From Cytobacillus sp. NJ13 (lineage in GTDB: Bacteria; Bacillota; Bacilli; Bacillales; Cytobacillaceae): 64,000 nt of DNA. Of the stretch, positions 17,220 through 25,555 are shown in pieces (position 1 is the stretch's first letter; each line of letters begins with the position of its first letter). The DNA lies in contig JAUCFP010000006.1 of the NCBI GenBank assembly GCA_030348385.1, positions 5,173,501-5,237,500 of the forward strand, read 5' to 3'. A program made the position numbers and the translations under genes. The notes under the pieces are model-generated. The model had not been told where the DNA came from, searched no databases, and saw only the letters and a program-made list of their open reading frames with translations.

Positions 17220-18326
17220 ATGAATCCGACTAAAGCAACAGATTTGAATTTAACAACTCAGGTGCAGGATGACAAATTAACCGAAAATAAGGTATCTGAA
17301 ATTAAGCTTGCTTTAAGGCAGGAGCCTGAGGTGCAAAATTTGGCCAGGTCCATCGATGAGAAGGACCAAATTCAAATACTTGAATTCGGTAAAGAGCCTG
17401 CTGTCCAGATTTCCCGCTTTTCCGATCAGATACTGAGCAACATGAGAACAACCAAGGTTGAAGATTCAGGTGAGCTTTTAAAACAGCTCGGCAGAATTAT
17501 GGACAAATTTGACAAGAAGGATTTCGAGCAGGGATCAAAAGGGATCTTTGGCAAGCTTTTCAAGCGCGGAGAAAAGATGATTGAAAAGCTTTTCGGAAAA
17601 TATCAGACAATGGGCGCGGAAATTGATAAAGTTTATGTTGAAATTTCCAAATACCAAAGTGAAATGGTTGATTCCACAACCATGCTTGAACAAATGTATG
17701 AGCAAAATTATCAGTACTATCTGACGCTCGAAAAATATGCTGTGGCAGGGCAGATGAAAGCCGACGATTTAAAAGCCAATCAGCTTCCTCTGCTGGAAGG
17801 AAGGGCGGCCCAGGGGGATCAAATGGCTTCGATGCAGCTGGATACGTTAAGAAATGCCATCGAATTGCTGGAGCAAAGAGTATATGATCTTGAAATGGCT
17901 AAAATGGTTGCCCTTCAGACAGCACCGCAAATCCGGCTGCTGCAGCGGGGCAATACTAAGCTGATCGGCAAGATTAATTCTGCATTTGTTACCACTATTC
18001 CAATCTTTAAAAATGGCCTGATTCAGGCAGTGGCAGCAAAGAGACAAAAGCTTGTTGCAGATTCAATGAGCGAGCTGGACAGACGGACAAATGAAATGCT
18101 TGTGCGCAATGCCCAGAATATTTCTAATCAAAGTGCTGATATCGCAAGATTGGCAGGCGGTCCGAGCATTAAGATAGAAACCATTGAGGAATCCTGGAAT
18201 ATCATCATGAAAGGTATGCAGGAGACAAAATCAATAGAAGAAGAAAACAAGCGTTTACGGCAAGATGGAACCAGGAGACTGGAACAGCTGCAGGACAATT
18301 TTAAAAAAATGAAGCAGCAGGGTTAG
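17220..18326 (+). CDS. telA: Toxic anion resistance protein TelA (YceH-like)
   Basis: The 368-residue soluble protein is predominantly helical and coiled coil. TelA/KlaA hallmarks are ISRFSDQILSNMRTTKVEDSG, LGRIMDKFDKKDF, FGKLFKRGEKMIEKLFGKYQTM and the long helical segment LLEQRVYDLEMAKMVALQTAPQIRLLQRGNTKLIGKI. TelA proteins accompany TerD proteins in tellurite, nisin and envelope stress resistance, with unknown mechanism. ATG 17220 is preferred because AAAGGGTGA lies six bases upstream; a TTG at 17214 overlaps the yceG stop. It is followed by terD2 after 52 bp. Confidence 0.92.
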   Translation: MNPTKATDLNLTTQVQDDKLTENKVSEIKLALRQEPEVQNLARSIDEKDQIQILEFGKEPAVQISRFSDQILSNMRTTKVEDSGELLKQLGRIMDKFDKKDFEQGSKGIFGKLFKRGEKMIEKLFGKYQTMGAEIDKVYVEISKYQSEMVDSTTMLEQMYEQNYQYYLTLEKYAVAGQMKADDLKANQLPLLEGRAAQGDQMASMQLDTLRNAIELLEQRVYDLEMAKMVALQTAPQIRLLQRGNTKLIGKINSAFVTTIPIFKNGLIQAVAAKRQKLVADSMSELDRRTNEMLVRNAQNISNQSADIARLAGGPSIKIETIEESWNIIMKGMQETKSIEEENKRLRQDGTRRLEQLQDNFKKMKQQG

Positions 18327-18378
18327 GCAGCTGCTCATTTTAAAATAAAATATAAATTATTGATGAGGTGGAATTGAA

Positions 18379-18987
18379 ATGGCAATAAATCTTCAAAAGG
18401 GCCAGCGTGTTGACTTAACTAAAGGAAATCCGGGATTATCTAAAATTATGGTAGGATTAGGCTGGGATCCAGTACAAAAAAGCGGAGGCGGCGGTCTCCT
18501 GGGATCTTTATTCGGAGGCGGCGGTGCAAATATCGACTGCGATGCTTCTGTTATTATGCTTGGTGAAAATGGAAAGCTTAAGAGTAATAAAGATGTTATT
18601 TATTTCGGTAATTTAAAAAGCAGCGATGGAAGTGTACAGCATTCCGGGGACAATCTTACCGGAGCGGGAGATGGAGACGACGAGCAGGTAATGATTGATT
18701 TAAGCAGAGTGCCGGCACACGTTCACAAAATGGTTTTTGTCGTAAACATCTATGATAGTGTAAAAAGAAAGCAGCATTTTGGAATGATTCAGAATGCATT
18801 CATTCGTGTCGTAAACTCGGGAAATAATCAAGAATTGATTAAATACAATCTTACAGATGATTACAGCGGAAAAACTAGTTTAATTGTTGGTGAGATTTAT
18901 CGCCATGGAAGCGATTGGAAATTTGCTGCAGTTGGCACTGGAACGGCTTCTCCCGGCCTGTCAGATGTTGTGCGTTCATATTCATAA
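18379..18987 (+). CDS. TerD family protein, second copy with glycine-rich insertion
   Basis: The 202-residue TerD paralogue starts INLQKGQRVDLTKGNPGLSK and keeps VGLGWDP, VQHSGDNLTGAGDGDDEQ and the C-terminal VGEIYRHGSDWKFAAVGTG. It differs from the first copy by a loop of about 16 residues, SGGGGLLGSLFGGGGANID, just before the calcium-site segment (DCDAS). Such Gly-rich inserts occur in a subset of Bacillus TerD proteins. It is the last gene of the second ECF-driven operon and is followed by a strong terminator. Confidence 0.93.
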   Translation: MAINLQKGQRVDLTKGNPGLSKIMVGLGWDPVQKSGGGGLLGSLFGGGGANIDCDASVIMLGENGKLKSNKDVIYFGNLKSSDGSVQHSGDNLTGAGDGDDEQVMIDLSRVPAHVHKMVFVVNIYDSVKRKQHFGMIQNAFIRVVNSGNNQELIKYNLTDDYSGKTSLIVGEIYRHGSDWKFAAVGTGTASPGLSDVVRSYS

Positions 18988-19006
18988 GAAAGATAACCAT
19001 TGGCAG

Positions 19007-19033
19007 GGGCCCGAAATTTCTCGGGCCCTTTTT
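19007..19033 (+). terminator. Terminator ending the Ter island
   Basis: GGGCCCGA and TCGGGCCC form a perfect 8-bp stem with a 6-nt loop, followed by TTTTTG. Confidence 0.9.
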
Positions 19034-19219
19034 GAATTTTCATTAAATTTTCCCATCATTTGTTTCCTTCAATTCCTTCCTGCCTATGTTATAATTTTAA
19101 TAGTTTACCAGAACGGTTAAAGATTTTACTCCATTCAGGCAGTTCCGCAGCTTTTACACTTCATAGAGCTCTGTTGCCCGCAAATTATACATCTTAGAAT
19201 AGCAGAAGGGGCTTTTAAA

Positions 19220-19921
19220 ATGCGCAAAATGGTACTGACATTTACAATCATGATGGTTTCCCTTGCACTGCTGGGGAATTCTCAGGCAGCCATGGGCGGG
19301 ATAAAACTAAAGGATTATCCGCACTCCTCCCAGCTTAAAGAGTTTCTCAGTTTAAAATCTCCACGCCAGCTTGGCGACATCTTTATATTGCCGCTCGAAC
19401 CTTTTGATGAGGGGGAGGCTGCAGAAATGATTTCCCGAGTGGATAATCTGCCCGCTTCCCTGCTGTCCAAAATAGAGGATCAAGATATCAAGGTTAAATT
19501 ATTCGTAGGAAAGCTTACTGATAATCCTACAGCCCAGCACCTTGAAGGGGTAATTCCCCGCGGCTATACAGGGGGTACCACCTGGGATGATGTCCCGGGG
19601 ATTGGCGGGGCAAAAACAGTCCTTGTTAAAATAGGCTACAGTGATAAGGGGAAAGGCCATGGGTCCGTTAATCTGGAACTTCATGAACTTGCCCATTCTG
19701 TTGATCGCCATGTTTACAATGGCATCCGATTTAATCAAAAATTTCTCTCTGTCTGGAAAGCCGAGAAAGCTAAATTGTTCCCGGGTCAAAATTATTTTCT
19801 TTCCTTCCCTGAAGAATATTTCGCTGAGGCTTTTGCCATGTATTTTGCAGGAGGGGAATCCAGGAAATTATTAAGAGTGAATGCTCCGAAAACCTATGAT
19901 TTTATAAACAAATTAAACTAA
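19220..19921 (+). CDS. Secreted lethal-factor-family zinc metalloprotease, Pro-Pro-endopeptidase-like
   Basis: The 233-residue protein has a signal peptide (MVLTFTIMMVSLALLGNSQA) and a single catalytic domain. The zinc motif is HELAHSVDRH (HExxH), and a downstream glutamate is supplied by FPEEYFAEAFAMYF, the arrangement of the anthrax lethal factor/M34 group. Size, secretion signal and motif order resemble the Pro-Pro endopeptidases of Clostridioides, Paenibacillus and Geobacillus, which cut between two prolines in surface proteins. Lethal-factor toxin domains are absent. The substrate is not visible nearby; known members often have it next door, but neither thyA nor terD fits. It stands alone between terminators. 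Confidence 0.75.
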   Translation: MRKMVLTFTIMMVSLALLGNSQAAMGGIKLKDYPHSSQLKEFLSLKSPRQLGDIFILPLEPFDEGEAAEMISRVDNLPASLLSKIEDQDIKVKLFVGKLTDNPTAQHLEGVIPRGYTGGTTWDDVPGIGGAKTVLVKIGYSDKGKGHGSVNLELHELAHSVDRHVYNGIRFNQKFLSVWKAEKAKLFPGQNYFLSFPEEYFAEAFAMYFAGGESRKLLRVNAPKTYDFINKLN

Positions 19922-19924
19922 GTT

Positions 19925-19954
19925 TACCCCTGTAGAAAAAAACAGGGGTTTCTT
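19925..19954 (+). terminator. Terminator after the metalloprotease gene
   Basis: ACCCCTGT and ACAGGGGT form a perfect 8-bp stem followed by TTCTT. Confidence 0.75.
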
Positions 19955-20031
19955 AAAGTTTTTTATCGGATGTGAAACTTCCGGAAATTCGTGTACAATA
20001 TTATTAGTATTTAAAAAAAGGTTGGGTTGAA

Positions 20032-20826
20032 ATGAAACAATATTTGGATTTATGCAGGCATGTTTTGGAAAATGGTACAAAGAAAGAAGACCGTACAGGG
20101 ACAGGGACAATAAGTACATTTGGCTATCAGATGCGCTTTAACCTTCAGGAAGGCTTCCCATTGGTAACAACAAAAAAATTGCATTTGAAATCCATTATCC
20201 ATGAACTGTTATGGTTTTTAAACGGTGATACAAATGTAAAATACCTTCAGGAAAATGGTGTGAGGATATGGAATGAATGGGCTGACGAGGAAGGCAATCT
20301 TGGGCCGGTTTATGGTCATCAGTGGAGATCCTGGACAGGTGCCGATGGAAATACAGTTGATCAGATCAGCAGCCTGATTCACCAGATTAAAACAAATCCC
20401 GATTCCCGCCGGCTGATTGTAAATGCATGGAACGCAGGAGAGATTGAAAAGATGGCTTTGCCGCCTTGCCACTGCATGTTCCAGTTTTATGCTGCAGATG
20501 GAAAGCTATCCTGCCAGCTCTATCAAAGATCTGCAGATGTCTTTCTCGGAGTGCCGTTTAATATTGCCTCCTATGCTTTACTGACTATGATGGTTGCACA
20601 GGTGTGCGATCTGGAGCCTGGTGAATTCGTTCATACTTTCGGTGATGTGCATATCTACCAGAATCATATTGACCAGGTAAACCTCCAGCTGAGCCGAGAT
20701 CCCCGAAAGCTTCCAAAAATGATTATTAATCCGGATGTGAAAGATATTTTCAGCTTTAAGTTTGATGATTTCCAGCTGGAAGACTATAATCCCTACCCTC
20801 ATATTAAAGGGGTTGTCAGTGTATGA
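20032..20826 (+). CDS. thyA: Thymidylate synthase
   Basis: The enzyme makes dTMP from dUMP with methylene-tetrahydrofolate. The 264-residue length equals the short ThyA form (E. coli ThyA, B. subtilis ThyB). Catalytic Cys146 lies in [12 protein letters not shown]; other motifs are [37 protein letters not shown] and the C-terminal [13 protein letters not shown] 20032 follows AAAGGTTGGG. The gene overlaps dfrA by four bases, the classical pairing because ThyA produces the dihydrofolate that DfrA reduces. Confidence 0.97.
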   Translation: MKQYLDLCRHVLENGTKKEDRTGTGTISTFGYQMRFNLQEGFPLVTTKKLHLKSIIHELLWFLNGDTNVKYLQENGVRIWNEWADEEGNLGPVYGHQWRSWTGADGNTVDQISSLIHQIKTNPDSRRLIVNAWNAGEIEKMALPPCHCMFQFYAADGKLSCQLYQRSADVFLGVPFNIASYALLTMMVAQVCDLEPGEFVHTFGDVHIYQNHIDQVNLQLSRDPRKLPKMIINPDVKDIFSFKFDDFQLEDYNPYPHIKGVVSV

Positions 20827-21308
20827 TTTCTTTAATGTGGGCTATGGATGAGAATCGTGTGATCGGCAAGGATAATAAACTTCCCTGGCATCTGCCTGAG
20901 GACTTAAAGTTCTTTAAAAGAACTACAATGGGGCATCCGATTGCCATGGGACGCAAAACCTGGGATTCAATCGGAAGACCTCTGCCAGGGAGAGAGAATA
21001 TTGTTATTACCCGGAATAAATCCTTTTCCTGTGAAGGATGCACAGTTGTAAATACGGTTGAAGAGCTCCTGAAGTACAGCGGTGAAAGGGAAGATGAAAT
21101 CTTCGTCATAGGCGGTGCCGAGATTTTTAAAGCCATTCTTCCTGCAGCTGATCGTCTCTATCTGACTATGATTTATGATCAATTTGAAGGAGACACATAC
21201 TTTCCGGAATTAGACATGTCAGAATGGGACCTCTTATCAAGGGAGAAGGGCACCAGGGATGAAAAAAATCCATATGATTTTGAATTCCTCATTTATAAAA
21301 GAAAATAA
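20823..21308 (+). CDS. dfrA: Dihydrofolate reductase
   Basis: The NADPH-dependent enzyme regenerates tetrahydrofolate after thymidylate synthesis. The 161-residue protein has [20 protein letters not shown] with catalytic Asp27, the NADPH motif [15 protein letters not shown] and [13 protein letters not shown]. The start ATG 20823 lies inside the end of thyA (ATGA-type overlap), so translation is coupled. A terminator follows. No resistance-associated change can be judged from sequence alone. Confidence 0.97.
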   Translation: MISLMWAMDENRVIGKDNKLPWHLPEDLKFFKRTTMGHPIAMGRKTWDSIGRPLPGRENIVITRNKSFSCEGCTVVNTVEELLKYSGEREDEIFVIGGAEIFKAILPAADRLYLTMIYDQFEGDTYFPELDMSEWDLLSREKGTRDEKNPYDFEFLIYKRK

Positions 21309-21314
21309 CCTTAA

Positions 21315-21345
21315 AAGCAGCTCGCACCGGCGGGCTGCCTTTTTA
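21315..21345 (+). terminator. Terminator after thyA-dfrA
   Basis: GCAGCTCGC pairs with GCGGGCTGC (one G-U pair) and is followed by CTTTTT. Confidence 0.8.
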
Positions 21346-21423
21346 ATCATTTAAACTTTAAACATATTGTGAAAGGAACCTGATTATTATATTTGTAAAC
21401 CATTCCAATACCTGGAGGTCAAT

Positions 21424-22155
21424 ATGCTTCGATTAATAATCTTTTTTCTGTATATGGGCGGATATTTGGTTTATAGCCTGCCTGCACTATCCCGCATGAG
21501 GAACCTGAATGCAGCGCTCCCTGTTGATGAACGAGACCGCATCATCCATAATGTGCCGCAGAAGTGGTCCAGGACAATAATGAAAATTTCAGGCTCTCAA
21601 GTGGAAGTTACGGGGCAGGAATTGATTCCCAAGGGGCCTGTTGTCATTGTTTGCAATCATGAAGGGGATTTTGATATTCCAGTCCTTCTTGCATCTATTC
21701 ATAAACCTTTTGGTTTTATTTCAAAAGTTGAAGTTAAGAAAGCACCCATTATCTCTTCATGGATGAAAGTCATGAACTGTGTTTTTATTGATCGCAGCAA
21801 TCGCAGCAAGGCTATCAATTCTTTAAAGGATGCTGCATTGCTTTTAAGGCAGGGACACTCTCTCCTGATTTTCCCGGAAGGAACAAGAAGCAAGGGCGGG
21901 CAGGTAGCGCCTTTTAAAGTGGGCGGATTCCGGCTTGCACAGGATGCAGGAGTTCCGATTGTGCCAATTTCTATTAAAGGAACAGCCGATGTCTTTGAAA
22001 AGAATGGGAGGCTTATAAAGCCGGCTAAAATAGAAATCCGGGTGTGTAAACCTGTGAATTCTAAGATTGTTAAAGATATGGATGCAAAGTTTCTTGCTCA
22101 GGAAGTAAGAGAAATAATCTGCAGCAGCCTTACAGGCAAGAAGATCGCGTCATAA
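21424..22155 (+). CDS. 1-acyl-sn-glycerol-3-phosphate acyltransferase (PlsC-like)
   Basis: The 243-residue protein has an N-terminal membrane segment (LIIFFLYMGGYLVYSLPAL) and the lysophospholipid acyltransferase motifs: block I CNHEGDFDIP (the HX4D catalytic pair), block III FPEGTRSKGG and block IV VPIVPISIKGT. It would place the second acyl chain on lysophosphatidate in phospholipid synthesis at the cytoplasmic membrane face. GGAGGT precedes ATG 21424. Whether it is the main PlsC or an accessory paralogue cannot be judged here. It is monocistronic with its own terminator. Confidence 0.88.
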   Translation: MLRLIIFFLYMGGYLVYSLPALSRMRNLNAALPVDERDRIIHNVPQKWSRTIMKISGSQVEVTGQELIPKGPVVIVCNHEGDFDIPVLLASIHKPFGFISKVEVKKAPIISSWMKVMNCVFIDRSNRSKAINSLKDAALLLRQGHSLLIFPEGTRSKGGQVAPFKVGGFRLAQDAGVPIVPISIKGTADVFEKNGRLIKPAKIEIRVCKPVNSKIVKDMDAKFLAQEVREIICSSLTGKKIAS

Positions 22156-22160
22156 GAAGA

Positions 22161-22189
22161 AGGCCCCTTTTTAGTCAGGGGCCTTTTTC
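22161..22189 (+). terminator. Terminator after the acyltransferase gene
   Basis: AGGCCCCT and AGGGGCCT form a perfect 8-bp stem, followed by TTTTCT. Confidence 0.85.
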
Positions 22190-22215
22190 TGTCATTATTT
22201 AAGCGGTAAATTAAA

Positions 22216-22452
22216 TTAGAAATTGGGATTCACTAAATAATCTGTCAGCTTCTGAATCATTCCATGGTATTCTTTGGGATCGCAAAACTCTTCTGCTGTA
22301 AAGTTGGTTTTTACCCACTGTATTAATTCATCAGCACTGTTGAAGTACTCTCCGCTCGTGTCGCTTTTCCGAATCATATACCGGCCATTATCTTCATCCA
22401 ATGTTACTTCCACAGGCAAAGCGCTATCCAGACTGCATAAAGAAAACTCCAT
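22216..22452 (-). CDS. Conserved hypothetical protein, 78 residues
   Basis: This is a minus-strand acidic soluble protein with no hydrophobic helix. AAAGGGGTG lies eight bases before the ATG. The sequence (VEVTLDEDNGRYMIRK, DELIQWVKTNFTAEEFCDP) has the balanced composition of a genuine small globular protein. I do not recognise a family. It is convergent with the acyltransferase gene and divergent from ilvA. Confidence 0.7.
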   Translation of the reverse strand: MEFSLCSLDSALPVEVTLDEDNGRYMIRKSDTSGEYFNSADELIQWVKTNFTAEEFCDPKEYHGMIQKLTDYLVNPNF

Positions 22453-22559
22453 TCCTGCACCCCTTTGAGATATAAATTAACTTTTGCTTATTATATGTCG
22501 GTTTGAGGGATTTCTACCCTTAAAATAATTCGAAAAATGTAAATTTTAAAAAAACCCAA

Positions 22560-22587
22560 TTGAAATCATGATTTGTCATGGTATAAT
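22560..22587 (+). promoter_or_regulatory. SigA promoter of ilvA
   Basis: TTGAAA (22560-22565), a 16-bp spacer and TATAAT (22582-22587) lie 38 bp before the ilvA start. The AT-rich upstream sequence has only weak resemblance to a CodY box. Confidence 0.7.
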
Positions 22588-22624
22588 GTACAAATTAATA
22601 ACTTGTAAAGAAGAGGGTGGCAAA

Positions 22625-23893
22625 ATGGAACAGAAGGTAATGACAAAAAAATGGGTGCAGTTGGAAGATATTTTGATTGCATACCAGCAGCTAAAGGATA
22701 TTGTTGCCCATACACCTTTACAGAAAAATGAACGTCTATCAGAAAAGTATGGGTGCAATGTCTATCTAAAAAGAGAAGATCTTCAGCATGTCCGCTCATT
22801 TAAATTAAGAGGTGCCTACTATAAAGTTAAATCTTTAACTGCAGTGGAACTGGAAAATGGTGTAGTCTGTGCAAGTGCAGGGAACCATGCACAGGGAGTC
22901 GCCTACGCGTGCAGGCATCTTGGAGTCCAGGGGAAAATTTTTATGCCGGCAACCACACCGAGGCAAAAAGTAAGTCAAGTGGAGCTGTTTGGAAGGGACT
23001 CAGTGGAAATCATTCTCGTAGGAGATACTTTTGATGATTCCTATTACGAAGCACTTAAATGTGCAGAGGCGGAAAGCAGGGCATTTATTCACCCATTTGA
23101 TGATGAAATGGTGATTGCAGGACAGGGGACAGTAGCGGTGGAAATCCTTAATGACTGTGAGGAGCCTGCAGATTTTGTTTTTGCGAGTATTGGCGGAGGC
23201 GGATTAATGGCCGGTCTGAGCACTTACATAAAAAGTATATCACCGGAAACACAGATGATTGGAGTAGAACCGGCAGGAGCACCATCGATGAGTGAATCAA
23301 TCAGGGTTCAAACAGTAGCACCTCTCGATGAAATTGATAAGTTTGTAGATGGAGCGGCAGTAAAATGTGTCGGTGAAAAAACCTATGAGATCTGCAATGA
23401 GCTTGTTGATGACATTTTCATGGTTCCTGAAGGGAAAGTGTGTACGACGATCCTTGAATTATATAATGAGCATGCGATTGTGGCTGAGCCTGCCGGTGCG
23501 CTGCCAATAGCCGCACTTGAAATGTGCAGGGAGCAAATCAAAGGGAAGAATGTCGTATGTGTGATCAGCGGCGGCAATAATGATATTGGACGAATGCAGG
23601 AGATAAAAGAGAGGTCCTTGCTTTATGAAGGCCTGCTTTACCACTTTATTGTGAATTTCCCTCAGCGTGCGGGAGCATTAAGAGAGTTTCTTGACGAGGT
23701 TCTTGGCCCAACAGATGATATTACACGGTTTGAGTACACGAAGAAAAATAATAAAGAAAATGGTCCAGCCCTTGTTGGAATTGAGCTGAAGCATAAAAAG
23801 GACTATAGTGACCTCATTTTGAGAATGAATAAAAAAGGATTCTCATACAAAGAAATAAACAAAGACAGTAACCTTTTTCATCTGCTGGTATAA
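22625..23893 (+). CDS. ilvA: Threonine deaminase (threonine ammonia-lyase)
   Basis: IlvA makes 2-oxobutanoate from threonine, the first committed step of isoleucine synthesis, using PLP. The protein has 422 residues, the B. subtilis length. The PLP lysine is in the RSFKLRGAYYK motif, the phosphate loop is IGGGGLMAG, and SAGNHAQGVAY binds substrate. The C-terminal ~90 residues carry a single ACT-like regulatory domain (LLYHFIVNFPQRAGALREFL), the short Bacillus type rather than the two-domain E. coli form. ATG 22625 follows AGAGGGTGG; the in-frame start at 22568 overlaps the promoter and is rejected. Functionally paired with ilvD upstream. Confidence 0.95.
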   Translation: MEQKVMTKKWVQLEDILIAYQQLKDIVAHTPLQKNERLSEKYGCNVYLKREDLQHVRSFKLRGAYYKVKSLTAVELENGVVCASAGNHAQGVAYACRHLGVQGKIFMPATTPRQKVSQVELFGRDSVEIILVGDTFDDSYYEALKCAEAESRAFIHPFDDEMVIAGQGTVAVEILNDCEEPADFVFASIGGGGLMAGLSTYIKSISPETQMIGVEPAGAPSMSESIRVQTVAPLDEIDKFVDGAAVKCVGEKTYEICNELVDDIFMVPEGKVCTTILELYNEHAIVAEPAGALPIAALEMCREQIKGKNVVCVISGGNNDIGRMQEIKERSLLYEGLLYHFIVNFPQRAGALREFLDEVLGPTDDITRFEYTKKNNKENGPALVGIELKHKKDYSDLILRMNKKGFSYKEINKDSNLFHLLV

Positions 23894-23966
23894 GTAACCG
23901 GATGACTTGGCAGCTTCATATTACTTATTATGATTTGTGACTGAAATATGAATTTTTATGATATCT

Positions 23967-23995
23967 GTGACATTTCCTTTGAAAAGTACTATAAT
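23967..23995 (+). promoter_or_regulatory. SigA promoter of tatA
   Basis: GTGACA (23967-23972), a 17-bp spacer and TATAAT (23990-23995) lie 44 bp before tatA. Confidence 0.7.
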
Positions 23996-24039
23996 CGTAT
24001 TAGATTCAGAAGGGAAGTACTTTAAAGGGAGATGTGAAT

Positions 24040-24237
24040 ATGCTTTCAAATATTGGTGTTCCGGGATTAATTTTAATCCTTGTTTTGGCGTTAATCATAT
24101 TCGGACCCAAAAAACTGCCGGAAATTGGCCGTGCTTTTGGTGAAACACTTAGAGAATTCAAAAAATCCACCCGTGACCTAACGAGTGACGTAATGGAAGA
24201 ACTTGAACAGGATTCTAAGAAAAAAACGGTTAAATAA
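24040..24237 (+). CDS. tatA: Sec-independent protein translocase TatA
   Basis: The 65-residue protein has one membrane helix ([13 protein letters not shown]), then the TatA hinge and amphipathic motif [21 protein letters not shown] and a charged tail. TatA oligomers form the pore for folded, twin-arginine-signal proteins. ATG 24040 has AAAGGGAGATG in front; the in-frame GTG at 24034 overlaps that site. Two terminator-like hairpins lie between tatA and tatC, which should give more tatA than tatC transcript, matching the need for TatA excess. No tatB is present, as expected for the minimal Firmicutes TatAC system. Confidence 0.93.
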   Translation: MLSNIGVPGLILILVLALIIFGPKKLPEIGRAFGETLREFKKSTRDLTSDVMEELEQDSKKKTVK

Positions 24238-24312
24238 GGTGTAAGGATATACTTCTTGCGCCTTTTTGTTTTGGTTTCAGATACAGCAGGCTGGGCCAAA
24301 GCCTGGTTTTTT
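24237..24312 (+). terminator. Two consecutive terminator hairpins between tatA and tatC
   Basis: Hairpin one pairs AGGTGTAAG (24237-24245) with CTTGCGCCT (24255-24263) with two G-U pairs, followed by TTTTTG. Hairpin two pairs CAGGCT (24287-24292) with AGCCTG (24300-24305), followed by GTTTTTT. Confidence 0.65.
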
Positions 24313-24334
24313 ATAAAATTAGCAGGAGAATTGT

Positions 24335-25072
24335 ATGGAAGAAAAAGAGTTAAATTTAGTCGAACATCTAGATGAATTAAGAAAAAGACTCATTATAACG
24401 GCATCAGCATTTATCCTGTTCTTTATTGCAGGCTTTGTTTTTGTGGAGGATATTTATAAATGGCTGGTAAGAGATCTGGACGTCAAATTGATTGTCCTGG
24501 GCCCAAGTGATATTATCTGGGTTTACTTTATGCTTGCTGCGGTCATTGCGGTTGCAGGGACAATTCCCATTCTGGCTTTGCAGATTTGGCTGTTTGTCAA
24601 GCCTGCTCTGACAGCAGCTGAGCGGAGGATTTCTCTTTCTTACGTGCCGGCGCTTTTTATTTTGTTCATTATTGGCCTTTGCTTTGGCTATTTTGTCATT
24701 TTCCCCACCGTATTAAGCTTTCTTGTTGAATTGGGTGGAGAAATGTTTGAGGCCAATTTCACTGCGGATAAATATTTCCGCTTTGTCCTTAATATGACAT
24801 TGCCTTTTGGAGTTTTGTTTGAACTCCCTGTAGTCATCATGTTCCTGACTTCGCTTGGAATCATTAATCCTTATGTACTTACTAAAATCAGGAAGTATGC
24901 TTATTTTGTCCTTGTCGTGATTTCAGTTGTTATATCACCTCCTGACTTTATGTCTGATATTCTTGTCACTATTCCATTGCTTCTGCTTTATGAAATAAGC
25001 ATCAACTTATCAAAAATTGTCTACAAAAGAAAGCTGAAAAAGGCAGAGAATTCAGGAGAGGCATCTTCTTAA
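24335..25072 (+). CDS. tatC: Sec-independent protein translocase TatC
   Basis: The 245-residue integral membrane protein has six hydrophobic segments. Family motifs are NLVEHLDELRKRLI at the cytoplasmic N-terminus, KPALTAAERR in the first cytoplasmic loop, FRFVLNMTLPFGVLFELPVV and RKYAYFVLVVISVVISPPD. TatC binds the twin-arginine signal and recruits TatA. The first acidic and RR-recognition residues (HLDELRKR) are intact. ATG 24335 is preceded by AGGAGA. It forms a functional pair with tatA although separated by two hairpins. Confidence 0.95.
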   Translation: MEEKELNLVEHLDELRKRLIITASAFILFFIAGFVFVEDIYKWLVRDLDVKLIVLGPSDIIWVYFMLAAVIAVAGTIPILALQIWLFVKPALTAAERRISLSYVPALFILFIIGLCFGYFVIFPTVLSFLVELGGEMFEANFTADKYFRFVLNMTLPFGVLFELPVVIMFLTSLGIINPYVLTKIRKYAYFVLVVISVVISPPDFMSDILVTIPLLLLYEISINLSKIVYKRKLKKAENSGEASS

Positions 25073-25161
25073 AAAAATTAATCAGATAGCATAATCAGAC
25101 ACATTTCGAGCCAAATTTGGGGTATAATATAAACAAACGGGTAAAAAAGAGGATTGATATT

Positions 25162-25413
25162 TTGCTATTTAAAAGCCTAGAGTTCAAAAATGCTGTTGGA
25201 CAGAAGGTAAAAATTATTGAAATTCCTGTATTGGCAAAAGATAGCCCTTATTATTTTATGATCCAAGTCCGTTTGAAAACTTTTATTGCGGCCACTAACG
25301 CCAATGAGAAAACACTTAAGAACCATTCTTTTAGAGAATATCTAAAGAGAGTTTTAAAGTGGCCCGTCTATGAAGAGATTTTTAAGACTCCAGAATTAAA
25401 AAATAACGCTTAA
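25162..25413 (+). CDS. ypmP: YpmP-like DUF2535 family protein
   Basis: The 83-residue soluble protein starts LFKSLEFKNAVGQKVKIIEIPVL and contains SPYYFMIQVRLKTFI and HSFREYLKRVLKWPVYEEIF. I associate this pattern with the DUF2535 family (YpmP of B. subtilis), of unknown function. The start is TTG 25162 with AAGAGGA eight bases upstream; an in-frame TTG at 25117 would place the start over a TATAAT-like element and lacks a ribosome site. A strong terminator follows. It fits the ypm gene block resuming at 29396. Confidence 0.75.
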   Translation: MLFKSLEFKNAVGQKVKIIEIPVLAKDSPYYFMIQVRLKTFIAATNANEKTLKNHSFREYLKRVLKWPVYEEIFKTPELKNNA

Positions 25414-25421
25414 CAACTTTG

Positions 25422-25449
25422 ATGCCGGCAGCCAGCCGGTATTTTTTTG
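25422..25449 (+). terminator. Terminator after ypmP
   Basis: TGCCGGC and GCCGGTA (one G-U) are followed by seven T residues. Confidence 0.8.
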
Positions 25450-25555
25450 ACCCCTTGAGGAGGAGAAATACAGGCTATATATTTATTGCTTTATTTGTAT
25501 TTTGCTTGAATGTATAATATGAACTAATTGTTAATGCAGGGGAAGTGAAAGCATA

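Noticed and set aside
22453..22624. T-box leader or strong CodY box before ilvA
   Set aside because: No T-box core and only 10 of 15 CodY positions match; the gap is too short for a T-box.
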